Source: a virus
Direction: 5' to 3' (one strand)
Length of the DNA stretch: 42,333 nt
Virus record (IMG/VR): IMGVR_UViG_3300022921_001161
Location: 1 to 42,333 of that record
In this document: piece after piece, positions 15,200-22,901 of the stretch
Layout of the letters: each line of letters starts with the position of its first letter
How positions within the stretch are numbered: position 1 is the stretch's first letter
Translations under genes and position numbers: made by a program
Notes under the pieces: model-generated
What the model saw: the letters and a program-made list of their open reading frames with translations, nothing else
What the model was told of the DNA's origin: nothing
The model's database searches: none

Positions 15200-16285
15200 A
15201 TGGAAAATATCGCAACTCGCACTGTTAGTCCTAATAATGCAAAGAAGAGTATTATTAGAGCATTCAAAAAGAAACGTCCATTATTTTTATGGGGCGCACC
15301 AGGTATTGGTAAATCAGACATTATTCACCAAATTGGTGATTACTTAGACGCACACGTCATTGACGTTCGTTTGTCACTTTGGGAACCTACAGACATTAAA
15401 GGTATTCCTTACTATGCGGCAAACGACAATGTAATGAAATGGGCACCACCGCAAGAACTTCCAACTGCTGAGTTGGCTAAAAAACATAAGAACATTATTT
15501 TGTTCTTAGACGAAATGAATTCTGCGGCACCAGCAGTACAGGCCGCGGCATATCAATTGATCCTTAACCGTAGAGTTGGACAATATGTGTTGCCGGACAA
15601 TGTACTAATTGTAGCCGCGGGTAACCGAGACGCAGATAAAGGCGTCACATACAGGATGCCGGCGCCACTTGCTAATCGTTTTGTTCACTTAGAACTTAAG
15701 GTTGATTTTGACGATTGGTTTAGTTGGGCAACTGCAAACAACATTCACACAGATGTTGTCGGTTATCTAACATATAGCAAGAAAGACTTGTATGACTTTG
15801 ATCCTAAGTCGCCAAGTCGTTCATTTGCTACACCGCGTTCTTGGTCATTTGTGTCCGAACTTCTTGAGGACGATGATGACGAGAATACCACTACTGATTT
15901 AGTTAGTGGTGCAGTAGGCGAAGGCCTTGCTGTTAAGTTTATGGCCCATCGTAAGATGGCATCAGACTTGCCTAATCCTTCAGAGATTTTAGCAGGTAAG
16001 GTGAAAGAATTGAAAACTAGAGAAATCAGTGCCATGTATTCCTTGACTGTTTCACTTTGCTATGAACTAAAAGAAGCCAGTGACAAAAACGACAAAAAGT
16101 TCAACGACATGGTTGATAACTTTTTACGTTTTGCAATGGATAACTTTGATACAGAATTGGTAGTAATGGGCATCAAACTTGCTCTTACCCAATATCAACT
16201 TCCAATCGATCCAGATGAAGTTGAATGTTTTGATGAGTTCCATGAAAAATTCGGCAAGTATGTAACTGCCGCACAGGCTTCTTAA
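15200..16285 (+). CDS. MoxR-type AAA+ ATPase
   Basis: The product has 361 residues. Walker A GAPGIGKS (32-39), Walker B IILFLDEMNS (99-108), a sensor-1 AAGNRD and the PAPLANRF arginine-finger region place it in the MoxR/AAA_5 branch. MoxR ATPases work as chaperones with a VWA-domain partner, for example RavA with ViaA. The next gene encodes such a partner with a similar promoter and leader. In a phage the pair may remodel host or virion complexes or insert a metal, but the target is unknown. The C-terminal 120 residues are helical and unassigned. Confidence 0.9.
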   Translation: MENIATRTVSPNNAKKSIIRAFKKKRPLFLWGAPGIGKSDIIHQIGDYLDAHVIDVRLSLWEPTDIKGIPYYAANDNVMKWAPPQELPTAELAKKHKNIILFLDEMNSAAPAVQAAAYQLILNRRVGQYVLPDNVLIVAAGNRDADKGVTYRMPAPLANRFVHLELKVDFDDWFSWATANNIHTDVVGYLTYSKKDLYDFDPKSPSRSFATPRSWSFVSELLEDDDDENTTTDLVSGAVGEGLAVKFMAHRKMASDLPNPSEILAGKVKELKTREISAMYSLTVSLCYELKEASDKNDKKFNDMVDNFLRFAMDNFDTELVVMGIKLALTQYQLPIDPDEVECFDEFHEKFGKYVTAAQAS

Positions 16286-16291
16286 CTTTTT

Positions 16292-16377
16292 GGGGGAGCA
16301 GTGTTGTTCCAAAACATTGAGAAAGGCAACGGCTATGCTGGTAAGTCCTTTCACAGCACTGTTTCCCCAATCTTTTT
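16292..16377 (+). ncRNA. Long hairpin with T-tract: terminator or structured RNA between MoxR and VWA genes
   Basis: The arms 16292-16307 (GGGGGAGCAGTGTTGT) and 16353-16368 (ACAGCACTGTTTCCCC) pair over all 16 positions, with three G-U pairs. Inside, GAAAGG (16321-16326) pairs with CCTTTC (16347-16352), which directly abuts the outer 3' arm. A 13-nt bulge is left on the 5' side and a 20-nt apical loop at the end. AATC and five Ts follow the outer arm. This fits an intrinsic terminator for the MoxR unit, but stem length, stacked helices and higher G+C are unusual for one. The next promoter begins six bases later. A 32-codon GTG frame (16301-16399) also spans it. Confidence 0.6.
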
Positions 16378-16382
16378 AGGGG

Positions 16383-16411
16383 TTGACTTTCCATCTTAAA
16401 TATACTATAAT
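16383..16411 (+). promoter_or_regulatory. sigma70-type promoter for the VWA/metallopeptidase-like gene
   Basis: TTGACT (16383-16388) and TATAAT (16406-16411) have a 17-bp spacer. The leader AAGGCACTGAGAGGAATACATAATG (16423-16447 with the ATG) is almost the same as the one before the MoxR gene. The promoter starts just after the T-tract of the hairpin, so this is an independent transcription unit. Confidence 0.8.
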
Positions 16412-16444
16412 ATATACATAATAAGGCACTGAGAGGAATACATA

Positions 16445-17725
16445 ATGGCAAATACAACTGTTTTAGAAAAAGCAACTAAAGTAGAAGTTGAAATTACTGA
16501 CGAACTTCGTGCAGAAGTTCTTGATAAAATTATTGTTGCAAGAGTAGGTTTGCTACTTCGTCACCCATTTTTTGGTAATATGGCAACACGTCTTAAGATA
16601 CAAGACGCTAGTGATTGGTGTCCAACTGCCGCTACAGATGGACGTAACTTGTTTTATAATGTTGCGTTCTTTTCAACTCTTACAAACAAAAATATCGAGT
16701 TTGTAATTGCACACGAAATCCTACACTGCGTTTACGATCATATGGGTCGTAGAGAAAAACGTGATCCTATGGTTCATAATATTGCGGCTGACTACAAAGT
16801 TAACAACATTCTTGTTCGTGATAAGATTGGTGAAAAGCCTGCAGACATTCAAATTTATCAAGATTTTAAATATGATCCGATGTCATCAGAAGAAATCTAT
16901 GATGAACTATATAAAAAATATGATGAAGAAGAACTTAAACAACTAGGTCAATTACTTGACGAGCACGTTGATTGGGAACAAGATGGTACTAATCAAGGTC
17001 AAAGCAAGTCTGGAGATAGTGATAAAAAAGGTGAAGGTAAACCTAGTTATAGCAAAGAAGAACTACGTAAAATCCGAGATGAAATTAAAGAGTCAATGAT
17101 CAGTTCAGCACAAAGTTCTGGTGCTGGAAATATGCCTGCTGAAATTGCACGTATCATTCAAGATCTAACTGAACCTAAAATGAACTGGAGAGAGTTACTT
17201 CAGCAACAGATACAATCAACTATTAAGAACGATTTTACGTTTAGTCGTCCTTCACGTAAAGGCTGGCATACTGGTGCTATTCTTCCTGGTATGAACTTTG
17301 AAGATACTATTGATATTTGTGTTGCTATTGATATGTCAGGTTCAATTGGCGACGAACAAGCAAAGATATTTCTTTCAGAAGTACAAGGCATTATGGATCA
17401 ATACCAAGATTTTAATATTAAAGTTTGGTGCTTTGATACAGAAGTTTATAATGAAGCAGACTTTGATGCATCTTCAAACGATTTAACATCTTATGAAGTT
17501 GTAGGTGGTGGTGGCACAGACTTTATGTGTAACTGGAATTACATGAAAGAAAACGATATTGTTCCTAAGAAATTTATTATGTTTACTGACGGATATACTT
17601 GGGATGGTTGGGGAGATCCTGACTATTGTGATACTATCTTTGTTATTCATAGTCATCATAATAAAGAAACACAAGCACCGTTCGGAGTAACTACACACTA
17701 TGAAGTTGAAACCAAATCCGCTTAA
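16445..17725 (+). CDS. VWA-domain protein with metallopeptidase-like N-terminal domain (DUF2201 type)
   Basis: The product has 426 residues in two domains. The N-terminal domain holds FVIAHEILHCVYDH (87-99), an HExxH zinc motif, and MVHNIAADYKVNNIL, typical of the putative metallopeptidase domain paired with VWA domains. A charged Ser/Gly/Lys linker spans about 180-215. The C-terminal VWA-like domain has ICVAIDMSGSIGD (291-303), a MIDAS motif DxSxS form, and VGGGGTDF. Such proteins are partners of MoxR ATPases, and the MoxR gene is directly upstream. Whether the HEILH site cuts protein or only binds metal is not known. The start follows GAGAGG. Confidence 0.87.
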   Translation: MANTTVLEKATKVEVEITDELRAEVLDKIIVARVGLLLRHPFFGNMATRLKIQDASDWCPTAATDGRNLFYNVAFFSTLTNKNIEFVIAHEILHCVYDHMGRREKRDPMVHNIAADYKVNNILVRDKIGEKPADIQIYQDFKYDPMSSEEIYDELYKKYDEEELKQLGQLLDEHVDWEQDGTNQGQSKSGDSDKKGEGKPSYSKEELRKIRDEIKESMISSAQSSGAGNMPAEIARIIQDLTEPKMNWRELLQQQIQSTIKNDFTFSRPSRKGWHTGAILPGMNFEDTIDICVAIDMSGSIGDEQAKIFLSEVQGIMDQYQDFNIKVWCFDTEVYNEADFDASSNDLTSYEVVGGGGTDFMCNWNYMKENDIVPKKFIMFTDGYTWDGWGDPDYCDTIFVIHSHHNKETQAPFGVTTHYEVETKSA

Positions 17726-17975
17726 CTATTTTAAACTAAGACGTTTAGAATATCCAGGACCTCATTTAGAGTACTTAGATATTCATCCAAATTATAATCT
17801 AGAAAAGGCACTAACAAATTGGATACTCACTCATTGTAAGAGTAGATTTTACATTGGTAAAAGTATCCAAATACAACAGAATAATACTTTAGAACACCGA
17901 TTAAGAATCGGTTTTGAGGATCCAAAGGAACTTTCATATTTCGCTTTGGCGTGTCCTCTTTTAAAATACAAATAA
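17700..17975 (+). CDS. Small hypothetical protein
   Basis: The product has 91 residues and starts within the last codons of the VWA gene (26-nt overlap). The sequence has a basic N-terminus (MKLKPNPLNYFKLRRLEYPG), a central helix (LEKALTNWILTHCKSRFYIGKSI) and a C-terminal IGFEDPKELSYFALACPLLKYK. The latter resembles small conserved phage proteins that follow MoxR/VWA or tail genes. No catalytic or binding motif is evident. The strand, spacing and codon use fit its neighbours. Confidence 0.6.
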   Translation: MKLKPNPLNYFKLRRLEYPGPHLEYLDIHPNYNLEKALTNWILTHCKSRFYIGKSIQIQQNNTLEHRLRIGFEDPKELSYFALACPLLKYK

Positions 17976-18015
17976 GTAATAAAGTATATACATTACTAAA
18001 CAAAGGAGAAGACAT

Positions 18016-18324
18016 ATGTCTGATACAACAACACAAGCAACAGCACCAGGACCGGCCACAGGTGCAGTTGAATTAACCGTTCAAGATCTAAACACTCTTA
18101 GAACAGTAATTGATGTGGCTACACAACGTGGCGCATTTAAGGCCAACGAATTAGCGGCTGTAGGTACAACTTATAATAAGTTAGATACATTTTTACAGTC
18201 AGTACAAAAACAACAGGCAGACGCGGCTAAGGCGGCTGAAAAAGAACCTGTCCAGAAAGATGTTCCAGTCTCAGGTGCTGATGCATCAGCGGCATTATCT
18301 GGCGAACCTGTAACGGAGAAATAA
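18016..18324 (+). CDS. Conserved T4-like phage hypothetical protein
   Basis: The product has 102 residues. VELTVQDLNTLRTVIDVATQRGAFKANELAAVGTTYNKLDTFL (18-60) is a helical domain that I recognise as a family conserved across T4-like cyanophages and SAR11 myophages. It is flanked by low-complexity Thr/Ala/Pro and Ala/Lys/Glu tails. Function is unknown; the position next to two other conserved proteins and the tail-fibre gene suggests a virion or assembly role. AAAGGAGAAGACAT gives a strong ribosome site. Confidence 0.8.
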   Translation: MSDTTTQATAPGPATGAVELTVQDLNTLRTVIDVATQRGAFKANELAAVGTTYNKLDTFLQSVQKQQADAAKAAEKEPVQKDVPVSGADASAALSGEPVTEK

Positions 18325-18325
18325 A

Positions 18326-18928
18326 ATGGCTATTAAGCATATTGGAAGATTAAAAACAAACAAAAGGAAAGTTGCTGTTGCGTACAGAACTCTTCCTGGT
18401 GATTCTAATCATGCATTGATTGTGTCAACTGAAAACCTAACAGATTCAGATCACGACATTTTAATGCAGTTAATTGAGTCACCAACTGGTCAATCAGCAA
18501 ACGAACTTGCCGAAGCAATGGCTCGTACAAGTTTAAGCGATGGTTCAATTATGTTGGCTAAGTTTCATACTCAAGGCAAACTTCTTAAAGTTCCTACTAA
18601 AGATGTTGAAATGACTCCAACTAACACTACATCAGTTTCGTTAGACGAGTTGAACAAAATCATTGCTGAACAAAAAGGTGTTTCAATTGATGACCTTGCT
18701 ATCACAGATGGTAGTACGGCTAAAGAGACTACTCAATCAGTACCAACTGGTGACGTAACTGCTCCTTCAGGAGAGCCAATTGATGTTCAACAAACCGAAG
18801 ATGTGTTAAGTGACGAAGCACTTGCTAAATCATATCGCTCACAAGCAGATAGATTAAGTAAAGAAGCGGCAGAACTAAGACGTCAAGCAGAGGAACTTGT
18901 ACCTACTAAGAAAAAAGCCAAGGCTTAA
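18326..18928 (+). CDS. Conserved T4-like phage hypothetical protein
   Basis: The product has 200 residues, starting MAIKHIGRLKTNKRKVAVAYRTLPG, an N-terminus I recognise from a family in T4-like cyanophages. A globular part (about 1-95) contains DHDILMQLIESPTGQSANELAEAMARTSLSDG and KFHTQGKLLKVPT. A second short module (SLDELNKIIAEQKGVSIDDLA) follows, then a long helical coiled-coil-like C-terminus (DRLSKEAAELRRQAEELVPTKKKAKA). Function is unknown. The gene is 1 nt from its upstream neighbour and 5 nt from the next, so the three form one unit. Confidence 0.8.
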   Translation: MAIKHIGRLKTNKRKVAVAYRTLPGDSNHALIVSTENLTDSDHDILMQLIESPTGQSANELAEAMARTSLSDGSIMLAKFHTQGKLLKVPTKDVEMTPTNTTSVSLDELNKIIAEQKGVSIDDLAITDGSTAKETTQSVPTGDVTAPSGEPIDVQQTEDVLSDEALAKSYRSQADRLSKEAAELRRQAEELVPTKKKAKA

Positions 18929-18933
18929 CTTAG

Positions 18934-19251
18934 ATGGGGTCCAGGAAACTTAAACTTCCTGAAGACGTAATCAGACATTGGCCAGAAGTATTCAGGGGTA
19001 TTGAAATTGATTCAATACCTCTAGAGTACCTAGAACATATTGAAGTTCGCTTCAAGAACAAGAAAATATGGATTATAGAAACAAAAACCAATGCTACTCA
19101 AACGTCCTTCAATAAGGAAATTCGTGAATTATTTGATACATACGGCGCGGAGATTGCAGGCGTTAACTTCGCTATTGACAGTAAAAAGATCAAACTTGAT
19201 GTTGAAAAAGGCGTTACTAAAGCCTTAAAAAACGCTAAAATGCGTAAATAA
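18934..19251 (+). CDS. Conserved T4-like phage hypothetical protein
   Basis: The product has 105 residues. RKLKLPEDVIRHWPEVFRGIEIDSIPLEYLEHIEVRFKNKKIWII and a C-terminal KKIKLDVEKGVTKALKNAKMRK match a small family conserved in T4-like cyanophages, always near the previous gene. The pattern suggests an alpha/beta fold with a basic tail. No function is known to me. A late-type promoter 28 bp downstream of the stop starts the tail-fibre unit. Confidence 0.78.
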   Translation: MGSRKLKLPEDVIRHWPEVFRGIEIDSIPLEYLEHIEVRFKNKKIWIIETKTNATQTSFNKEIRELFDTYGAEIAGVNFAIDSKKIKLDVEKGVTKALKNAKMRK

Positions 19252-19278
19252 GTAAGAATAAAGAAAGATGTCAATTCG

Positions 19279-19286
19279 CATAAATA
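19279..19286 (+). promoter_or_regulatory. T4-late-type promoter (CATAAATA)
   Basis: CATAAATA matches the late -10 element of T4-like phages. The predicted start near 19292 leaves 28 nt of leader with CAGGAG ahead of the tail-fibre ATG at 19320. This is the normal arrangement for a late structural gene and a useful contrast with the near-leaderless motifs further right. Confidence 0.6.
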
Positions 19287-19319
19287 CATATAGCAAACAG
19301 ATATCAGGAGTTAGCAAGT

Positions 19320-20615
19320 ATGGCACTTAAATTTAGAAGAGGTACACAAGCCGAGTTAGACGCCCTAGTAGGCTCCTCAGCAACGGGTGAACCCATTTAC
19401 ACTACCGACACAGGTAAATTATACGTTGGCGATGGATCATCATCAACAGGTACACTTATTAATCCAGACGTAGGATTAAATGACTTAACCGATGTTGTTA
19501 CTGCTGGTGTTGCTAACGGACAAGTGCTAACGTGGAACACTACTGGAAACACATGGGAACCACAAACACTTAATATTGCACAAGAACTAAATGATTTAAC
19601 TAATGTTGATGCTGTATCTGGTGTTGCTACTAACAAAATTTTAAAATACGATTCAAGTGCTAACGGTGGTGCAGGTGGCTGGGTTGTAGGTGATGAAGCA
19701 TTTTTGTCATTTGATCTTGATGCACAATTAGCATCTAAGAGTATTGACGGTCTAGGTGATGTAAGTACATCAGGTGCAGACGCTCCTATCAACGGACAAA
19801 TCCTTACTTGGGATAATCTTGCCGCTCAATGGAAGCCAGGCGATCTTGATCTTAATGCTTTGCAAATTACACAACTAAATGCAGATCTACAAGGTTCTGT
19901 ATTTGCTGAAGATTCTAGTACAATCATTGATGGAACAGACGGTACTGTTAAACTGTTTAATGGTGTAATGAACATTGTTGATAATCAGATTACAGTTCAA
20001 GGTGTTAATGAAGTTCGTATTGGCGATATTAACGATGTAGTTTCTAACGTATTCCAGGTTGTTAACGCAGACGGATCTGAGCCAATTGAAATTGTTAACA
20101 TTGCAGGTACTGGCATTAATGATAGTGCCAAGTTTACATTTACTGCACGTCACGGCGATATGGTTACTCCTGTTAAAGCAACAGCAGGTGATTATGTTGG
20201 CGTTTTAAGTTCTAGATCAGTTGATCCAGATGTTGACGGTAGCGGCACTGAAGGTAATGTTCCAAACGCAATTATTGCATTAACTGTTGACAATAATGAA
20301 ACAGTTGCCAATGATACTGCTAAAGGTAAAATTATTTTCCTTAACAATGCAGGAACAGGTACAGCACCTTCATTGGTTGCGGCATCTTTTGATGCACGTG
20401 GTTACTTTGCTATTAACCAAGCGGCAGTACACGTTGCAGATGCACACTTAGACGTAAACGGGTTTATGAAACTAGCACCACAAACAAGTGCTCCTACAGC
20501 AGTAGAAGGAATGATTGTTATTGCTGACGGTACTAACTGGGATCCAGCATCAAAAGGCGGTGCTGTAAGTTATCCAGTATACTATGATGGTGTTGCTTGG
20601 AACGCACTGTACTAA
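19320..20615 (+). CDS. Tail-fibre-like structural protein
   Basis: The product has 431 residues. The N-terminal stretch LKFRRGTQAELDALVGSSATGEPIYTTDTGKLYVGDGS is a widespread phage fibre module (RRGT...GEPIYTTDTGKLYVGDG). Repeats of the form LNDLTDV / LNDLTNV / LGDVSTSG with NGQVLTW and NGQILTWD (about 55-170) are typical of fibre shafts. The C-terminal part is beta-rich and ends VYYDGVAWNALY, like other marine fibre tips. It probably binds the host surface or adorns the tail. The neighbouring tailoring-enzyme cluster makes it a candidate substrate, by inference only. Confidence 0.8.
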   Translation: MALKFRRGTQAELDALVGSSATGEPIYTTDTGKLYVGDGSSSTGTLINPDVGLNDLTDVVTAGVANGQVLTWNTTGNTWEPQTLNIAQELNDLTNVDAVSGVATNKILKYDSSANGGAGGWVVGDEAFLSFDLDAQLASKSIDGLGDVSTSGADAPINGQILTWDNLAAQWKPGDLDLNALQITQLNADLQGSVFAEDSSTIIDGTDGTVKLFNGVMNIVDNQITVQGVNEVRIGDINDVVSNVFQVVNADGSEPIEIVNIAGTGINDSAKFTFTARHGDMVTPVKATAGDYVGVLSSRSVDPDVDGSGTEGNVPNAIIALTVDNNETVANDTAKGKIIFLNNAGTGTAPSLVAASFDARGYFAINQAAVHVADAHLDVNGFMKLAPQTSAPTAVEGMIVIADGTNWDPASKGGAVSYPVYYDGVAWNALY

Positions 20616-20658
20616 CCAGCATTAACTTTACCAAAAACTTTTTAAAATAAGTAAGTGT

Positions 20659-21324
20659 ATGAGCACTCTTACACTATTCACATCTGGTAGTACCGACGAA
20701 CCAAAAGAGGTTAAACATTCTTGGGATTATATAAAAGAATGTGCAACCAAAAGTATAAAAGAAATTGGACTTACCAAAGACGATATAGTACTCGATGTGT
20801 TCCCTGCAAACACTATTGCCCACTACACAATCACCGCTCTTCCTGCGTTTTTAAGCGGCGCACAGCACGTTTCTAGCAACTTTAGTACCTACACCTACCC
20901 TGAACTGTTTAACCGCGTTAAACCGACGGTTATAGCGTTAATACCGCGGCATTTAGAACTATTAAGTAACACTAAAGCATTTAAACAGTTAGATATGAGC
21001 AGTGTACGTTATATGGTTACAGGTAGTTCCAAAATAGAACAAAGTTTTATAGATGCGTTTAGAGAACGTGGTGTCCAAACTGTAGCAAATTGGTATGGTA
21101 TGACTGAGTTTCCTCCACCGGTAATGATTGGTTATAACAGTACATCATTTGATTTAAATACCATAAAAGATGATCATGTGATGTTTTATCCAATTAGTTT
21201 CAGTAGTTTACATGAGTGTTATATAAACGGAAAAGCAACAGGAGATTTGTTTGAAATGAACCCTGTAAGATTTGTTAAGAGAGCAAAAGAAACAAATGGA
21301 CAAACTTGGAAAACTAAAGTTTAG
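20659..21324 (+). CDS. Minimal adenylate-forming (ANL/AMP-binding) enzyme
   Basis: The product has 221 residues, less than half of a normal acyl-CoA synthetase or adenylation domain. LTLFTSGSTDEPKEVKHS (4-21) is the A3 phosphate-binding loop (usually TSGSTGxPK, here with Asp). NWYGMTEFPPP is the A5 motif and KATGDLFE recalls the A7 TGD. The protein begins almost at A3, so the first 150 or so residues and the mobile C-terminal domain are missing. The remaining order of motifs is intact and the gene is not interrupted, so it looks like a compact enzyme rather than debris. The acid substrate is unknown. There is only a weak ribosome site. Confidence 0.75.
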   Translation: MSTLTLFTSGSTDEPKEVKHSWDYIKECATKSIKEIGLTKDDIVLDVFPANTIAHYTITALPAFLSGAQHVSSNFSTYTYPELFNRVKPTVIALIPRHLELLSNTKAFKQLDMSSVRYMVTGSSKIEQSFIDAFRERGVQTVANWYGMTEFPPPVMIGYNSTSFDLNTIKDDHVMFYPISFSSLHECYINGKATGDLFEMNPVRFVKRAKETNGQTWKTKV

Positions 21325-21844
21325 AGCATTAACTAATAATGACAAACCCGCAGTAGAAGAATTTTGTAATTCTCAAGACTTCAGTAATAACACATCATTA
21401 GAAAAAATGAAATGGGACTGGTGTCCTTTTTGGTGTGCGGCATTTGATGGAGATAAAATTGTTAGTATTGCTGGTGCACACAAATTACCAGAAGTATCTC
21501 CTAATGCTTATAGACTTTTATTTAGAGGCGCACAGTTGCCAGGCTACACACTAGGTGTTGGACGTAATATATTTAAAACAGGAATACATTTAAGTTATTT
21601 GTTGCCATTACAAATTACTTGGGCAACTAGACAAAACCCAGATGCCGAACTTTACATTACAACTAACATCAACAACGACGGTGGTAAAAGTAAACGCATG
21701 AACGATACTATGATGCCTATGTTAGCAAAGACTGGCATTTGGAAATTAGAGCAAAGTGCTATGCTGTTTTATGTTCCCCAAAGAATATGGAGAATTGATG
21801 TTAAGAAGTATGAGGAAGAGCGTAACCGTTGGCTAAACACCTAA
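21296..21844 (+). CDS. Acetyltransferase-like (GNAT-like) protein
   Basis: From ATG 21296 the product has 182 residues; a TTG at 21272 would add eight. LKFRALTNNDKPAVEEFC at the N-terminus is the beta-strand and helix opening common to GNAT proteins. FWCAAFDGDKIVSIAGAHKLPEVSP resembles the second and third strands. The acetyl-CoA loop (QxxGxG/A) is not clear, so the assignment is tentative. It overlaps the adenylating enzyme by 29 nt and converges with the halogenase gene by 44 nt. An activation enzyme next to an acyl-transfer enzyme would make chemical sense. Confidence 0.45.
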   Translation: MDKLGKLKFRALTNNDKPAVEEFCNSQDFSNNTSLEKMKWDWCPFWCAAFDGDKIVSIAGAHKLPEVSPNAYRLLFRGAQLPGYTLGVGRNIFKTGIHLSYLLPLQITWATRQNPDAELYITTNINNDGGKSKRMNDTMMPMLAKTGIWKLEQSAMLFYVPQRIWRIDVKKYEEERNRWLNT

Positions 21845-22901
21845 AACTATATTCATCAAAGATAGTAAACGGTTTCTTTTTAATCTTAATTTCTTTTACT
21901 TGATTTTGCCAATAGGGTGTGTCTTTACTTGTTGCTTCGTAGTGCAATGCAAGAAAATCTTCAATATGCTTTACAACTTTAATCCATTGTCTATTGTAAA
22001 CTTTTTGTTTGCCGTATAATTTTACTAGCATTTCGATTTGATATTGTATTAACCAAATTGCTTGTGCTTCTAAAGGCTCTATAAATCCGGCACTTAATCC
22101 AATACTTAAAATATTATCTTGATACGGAGTTAAACAGTATTTGCTTTCCCAATGTATTACTCGCATTTTATCTAGTTCAAGAGTATAAGGACACGTTTCA
22201 ATAAATTCACGTTTAGCATCTTCAACTGTTTGATGTTCTGTACTAAAGACATATCCATTACCAATACGATTTTGTAAGTAAATATTCCACATCCACCCGT
22301 TACTCATAGCAGTTGTTTCTGTGTAATATTTTAATTCTTTATCGTAACTAGGTGCTACTACTGCACAGTTGTTTTTAAGACGTGTTTTTACATATTCTTT
22401 TTTAGGAAATAGTTTATTAAACCCTGTACAATTAATAATTAAATCTGCTTGTAAATCGTCAATAGTTTCTAGTGTACGTGTTTCTAATTTAACACCATTT
22501 AGTAATGCTACTTTGTCACGCAACATAATACCAAGTTTATTTGCATCTATGTGATAAGCATGGCGCCATTTTTTATCTGGTAACTCATAGTTTTCCATCC
22601 AACGCATTTGTTCATCGTGTTCTGCTTCATTAAAACAAAAGTGATGGAACCAACTTTCGCCGTGCCAGTTTTTATGTTTTATTGTGTACTTACGGACAGC
22701 ATCACAGTTATCAAATAAATCTTGTTCTGTTAAACCACACTCTTGAATAAAGTCATACATACTTGGAAGTGTGCTTTCGCCTACACCTATAATAGGTATA
22801 TCTTGACTTTGAATAACTGTAATATTCCAATCAGTTTTTTTAGAAAGATATGCGGCTGTCATCCAACCTGCTGTTCCGCCGCCTACAATAGTTACATTCA
22901 T
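21801..22901 (-). CDS. Flavin-dependent tryptophan-halogenase-like protein
   Basis: The product has 366 residues. GGGTAG (7-12) is the FAD-binding GxGxxG. IIGVGESTLPSM (37-48) is the conserved family loop. KYTIKHKNWHG places a lysine (K71) where halogenases have the lysine that captures hypohalite. GWMWNIYLQNR (202-212) is a variant of the WxWxIP motif that separates halogenases from monooxygenases. IGLSAGFIEPLEAQAI (267-282) is the flavin-side helix. It is about 150 residues shorter than bacterial Trp halogenases. Related viral halogenases such as VirX1 from cyanophage Syn10 accept varied substrates. It overlaps the upstream oxygenase gene (ATGA). Confidence 0.85.
   Translation of the reverse strand: MNVTIVGGGTAGWMTAAYLSKKTDWNITVIQSQDIPIIGVGESTLPSMYDFIQECGLTEQDLFDNCDAVRKYTIKHKNWHGESWFHHFCFNEAEHDEQMRWMENYELPDKKWRHAYHIDANKLGIMLRDKVALLNGVKLETRTLETIDDLQADLIINCTGFNKLFPKKEYVKTRLKNNCAVVAPSYDKELKYYTETTAMSNGWMWNIYLQNRIGNGYVFSTEHQTVEDAKREFIETCPYTLELDKMRVIHWESKYCLTPYQDNILSIGLSAGFIEPLEAQAIWLIQYQIEMLVKLYGKQKVYNRQWIKVVKHIEDFLALHYEATSKDTPYWQNQVKEIKIKKKPFTIFDEYSFRCLANGYALPHTS

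Noticed and set aside
16301-16399. 32-codon GTG frame inside the hairpin between MoxR and VWA genes
   Set aside because: The GGGGGAG sequence ahead of it is only two bases from the GTG and is locked in the stem. The RNA structure explains the conservation signal better than a peptide.
19397-19792. Minus-strand open frame opposite the tail-fibre gene
   Set aside because: The plus strand has clear fibre repeats; the minus frame is a shadow of the repetitive codons.
20616-20658. Terminator after the tail-fibre gene
   Set aside because: There is a T-run but no convincing stem before it, so no terminator is called.
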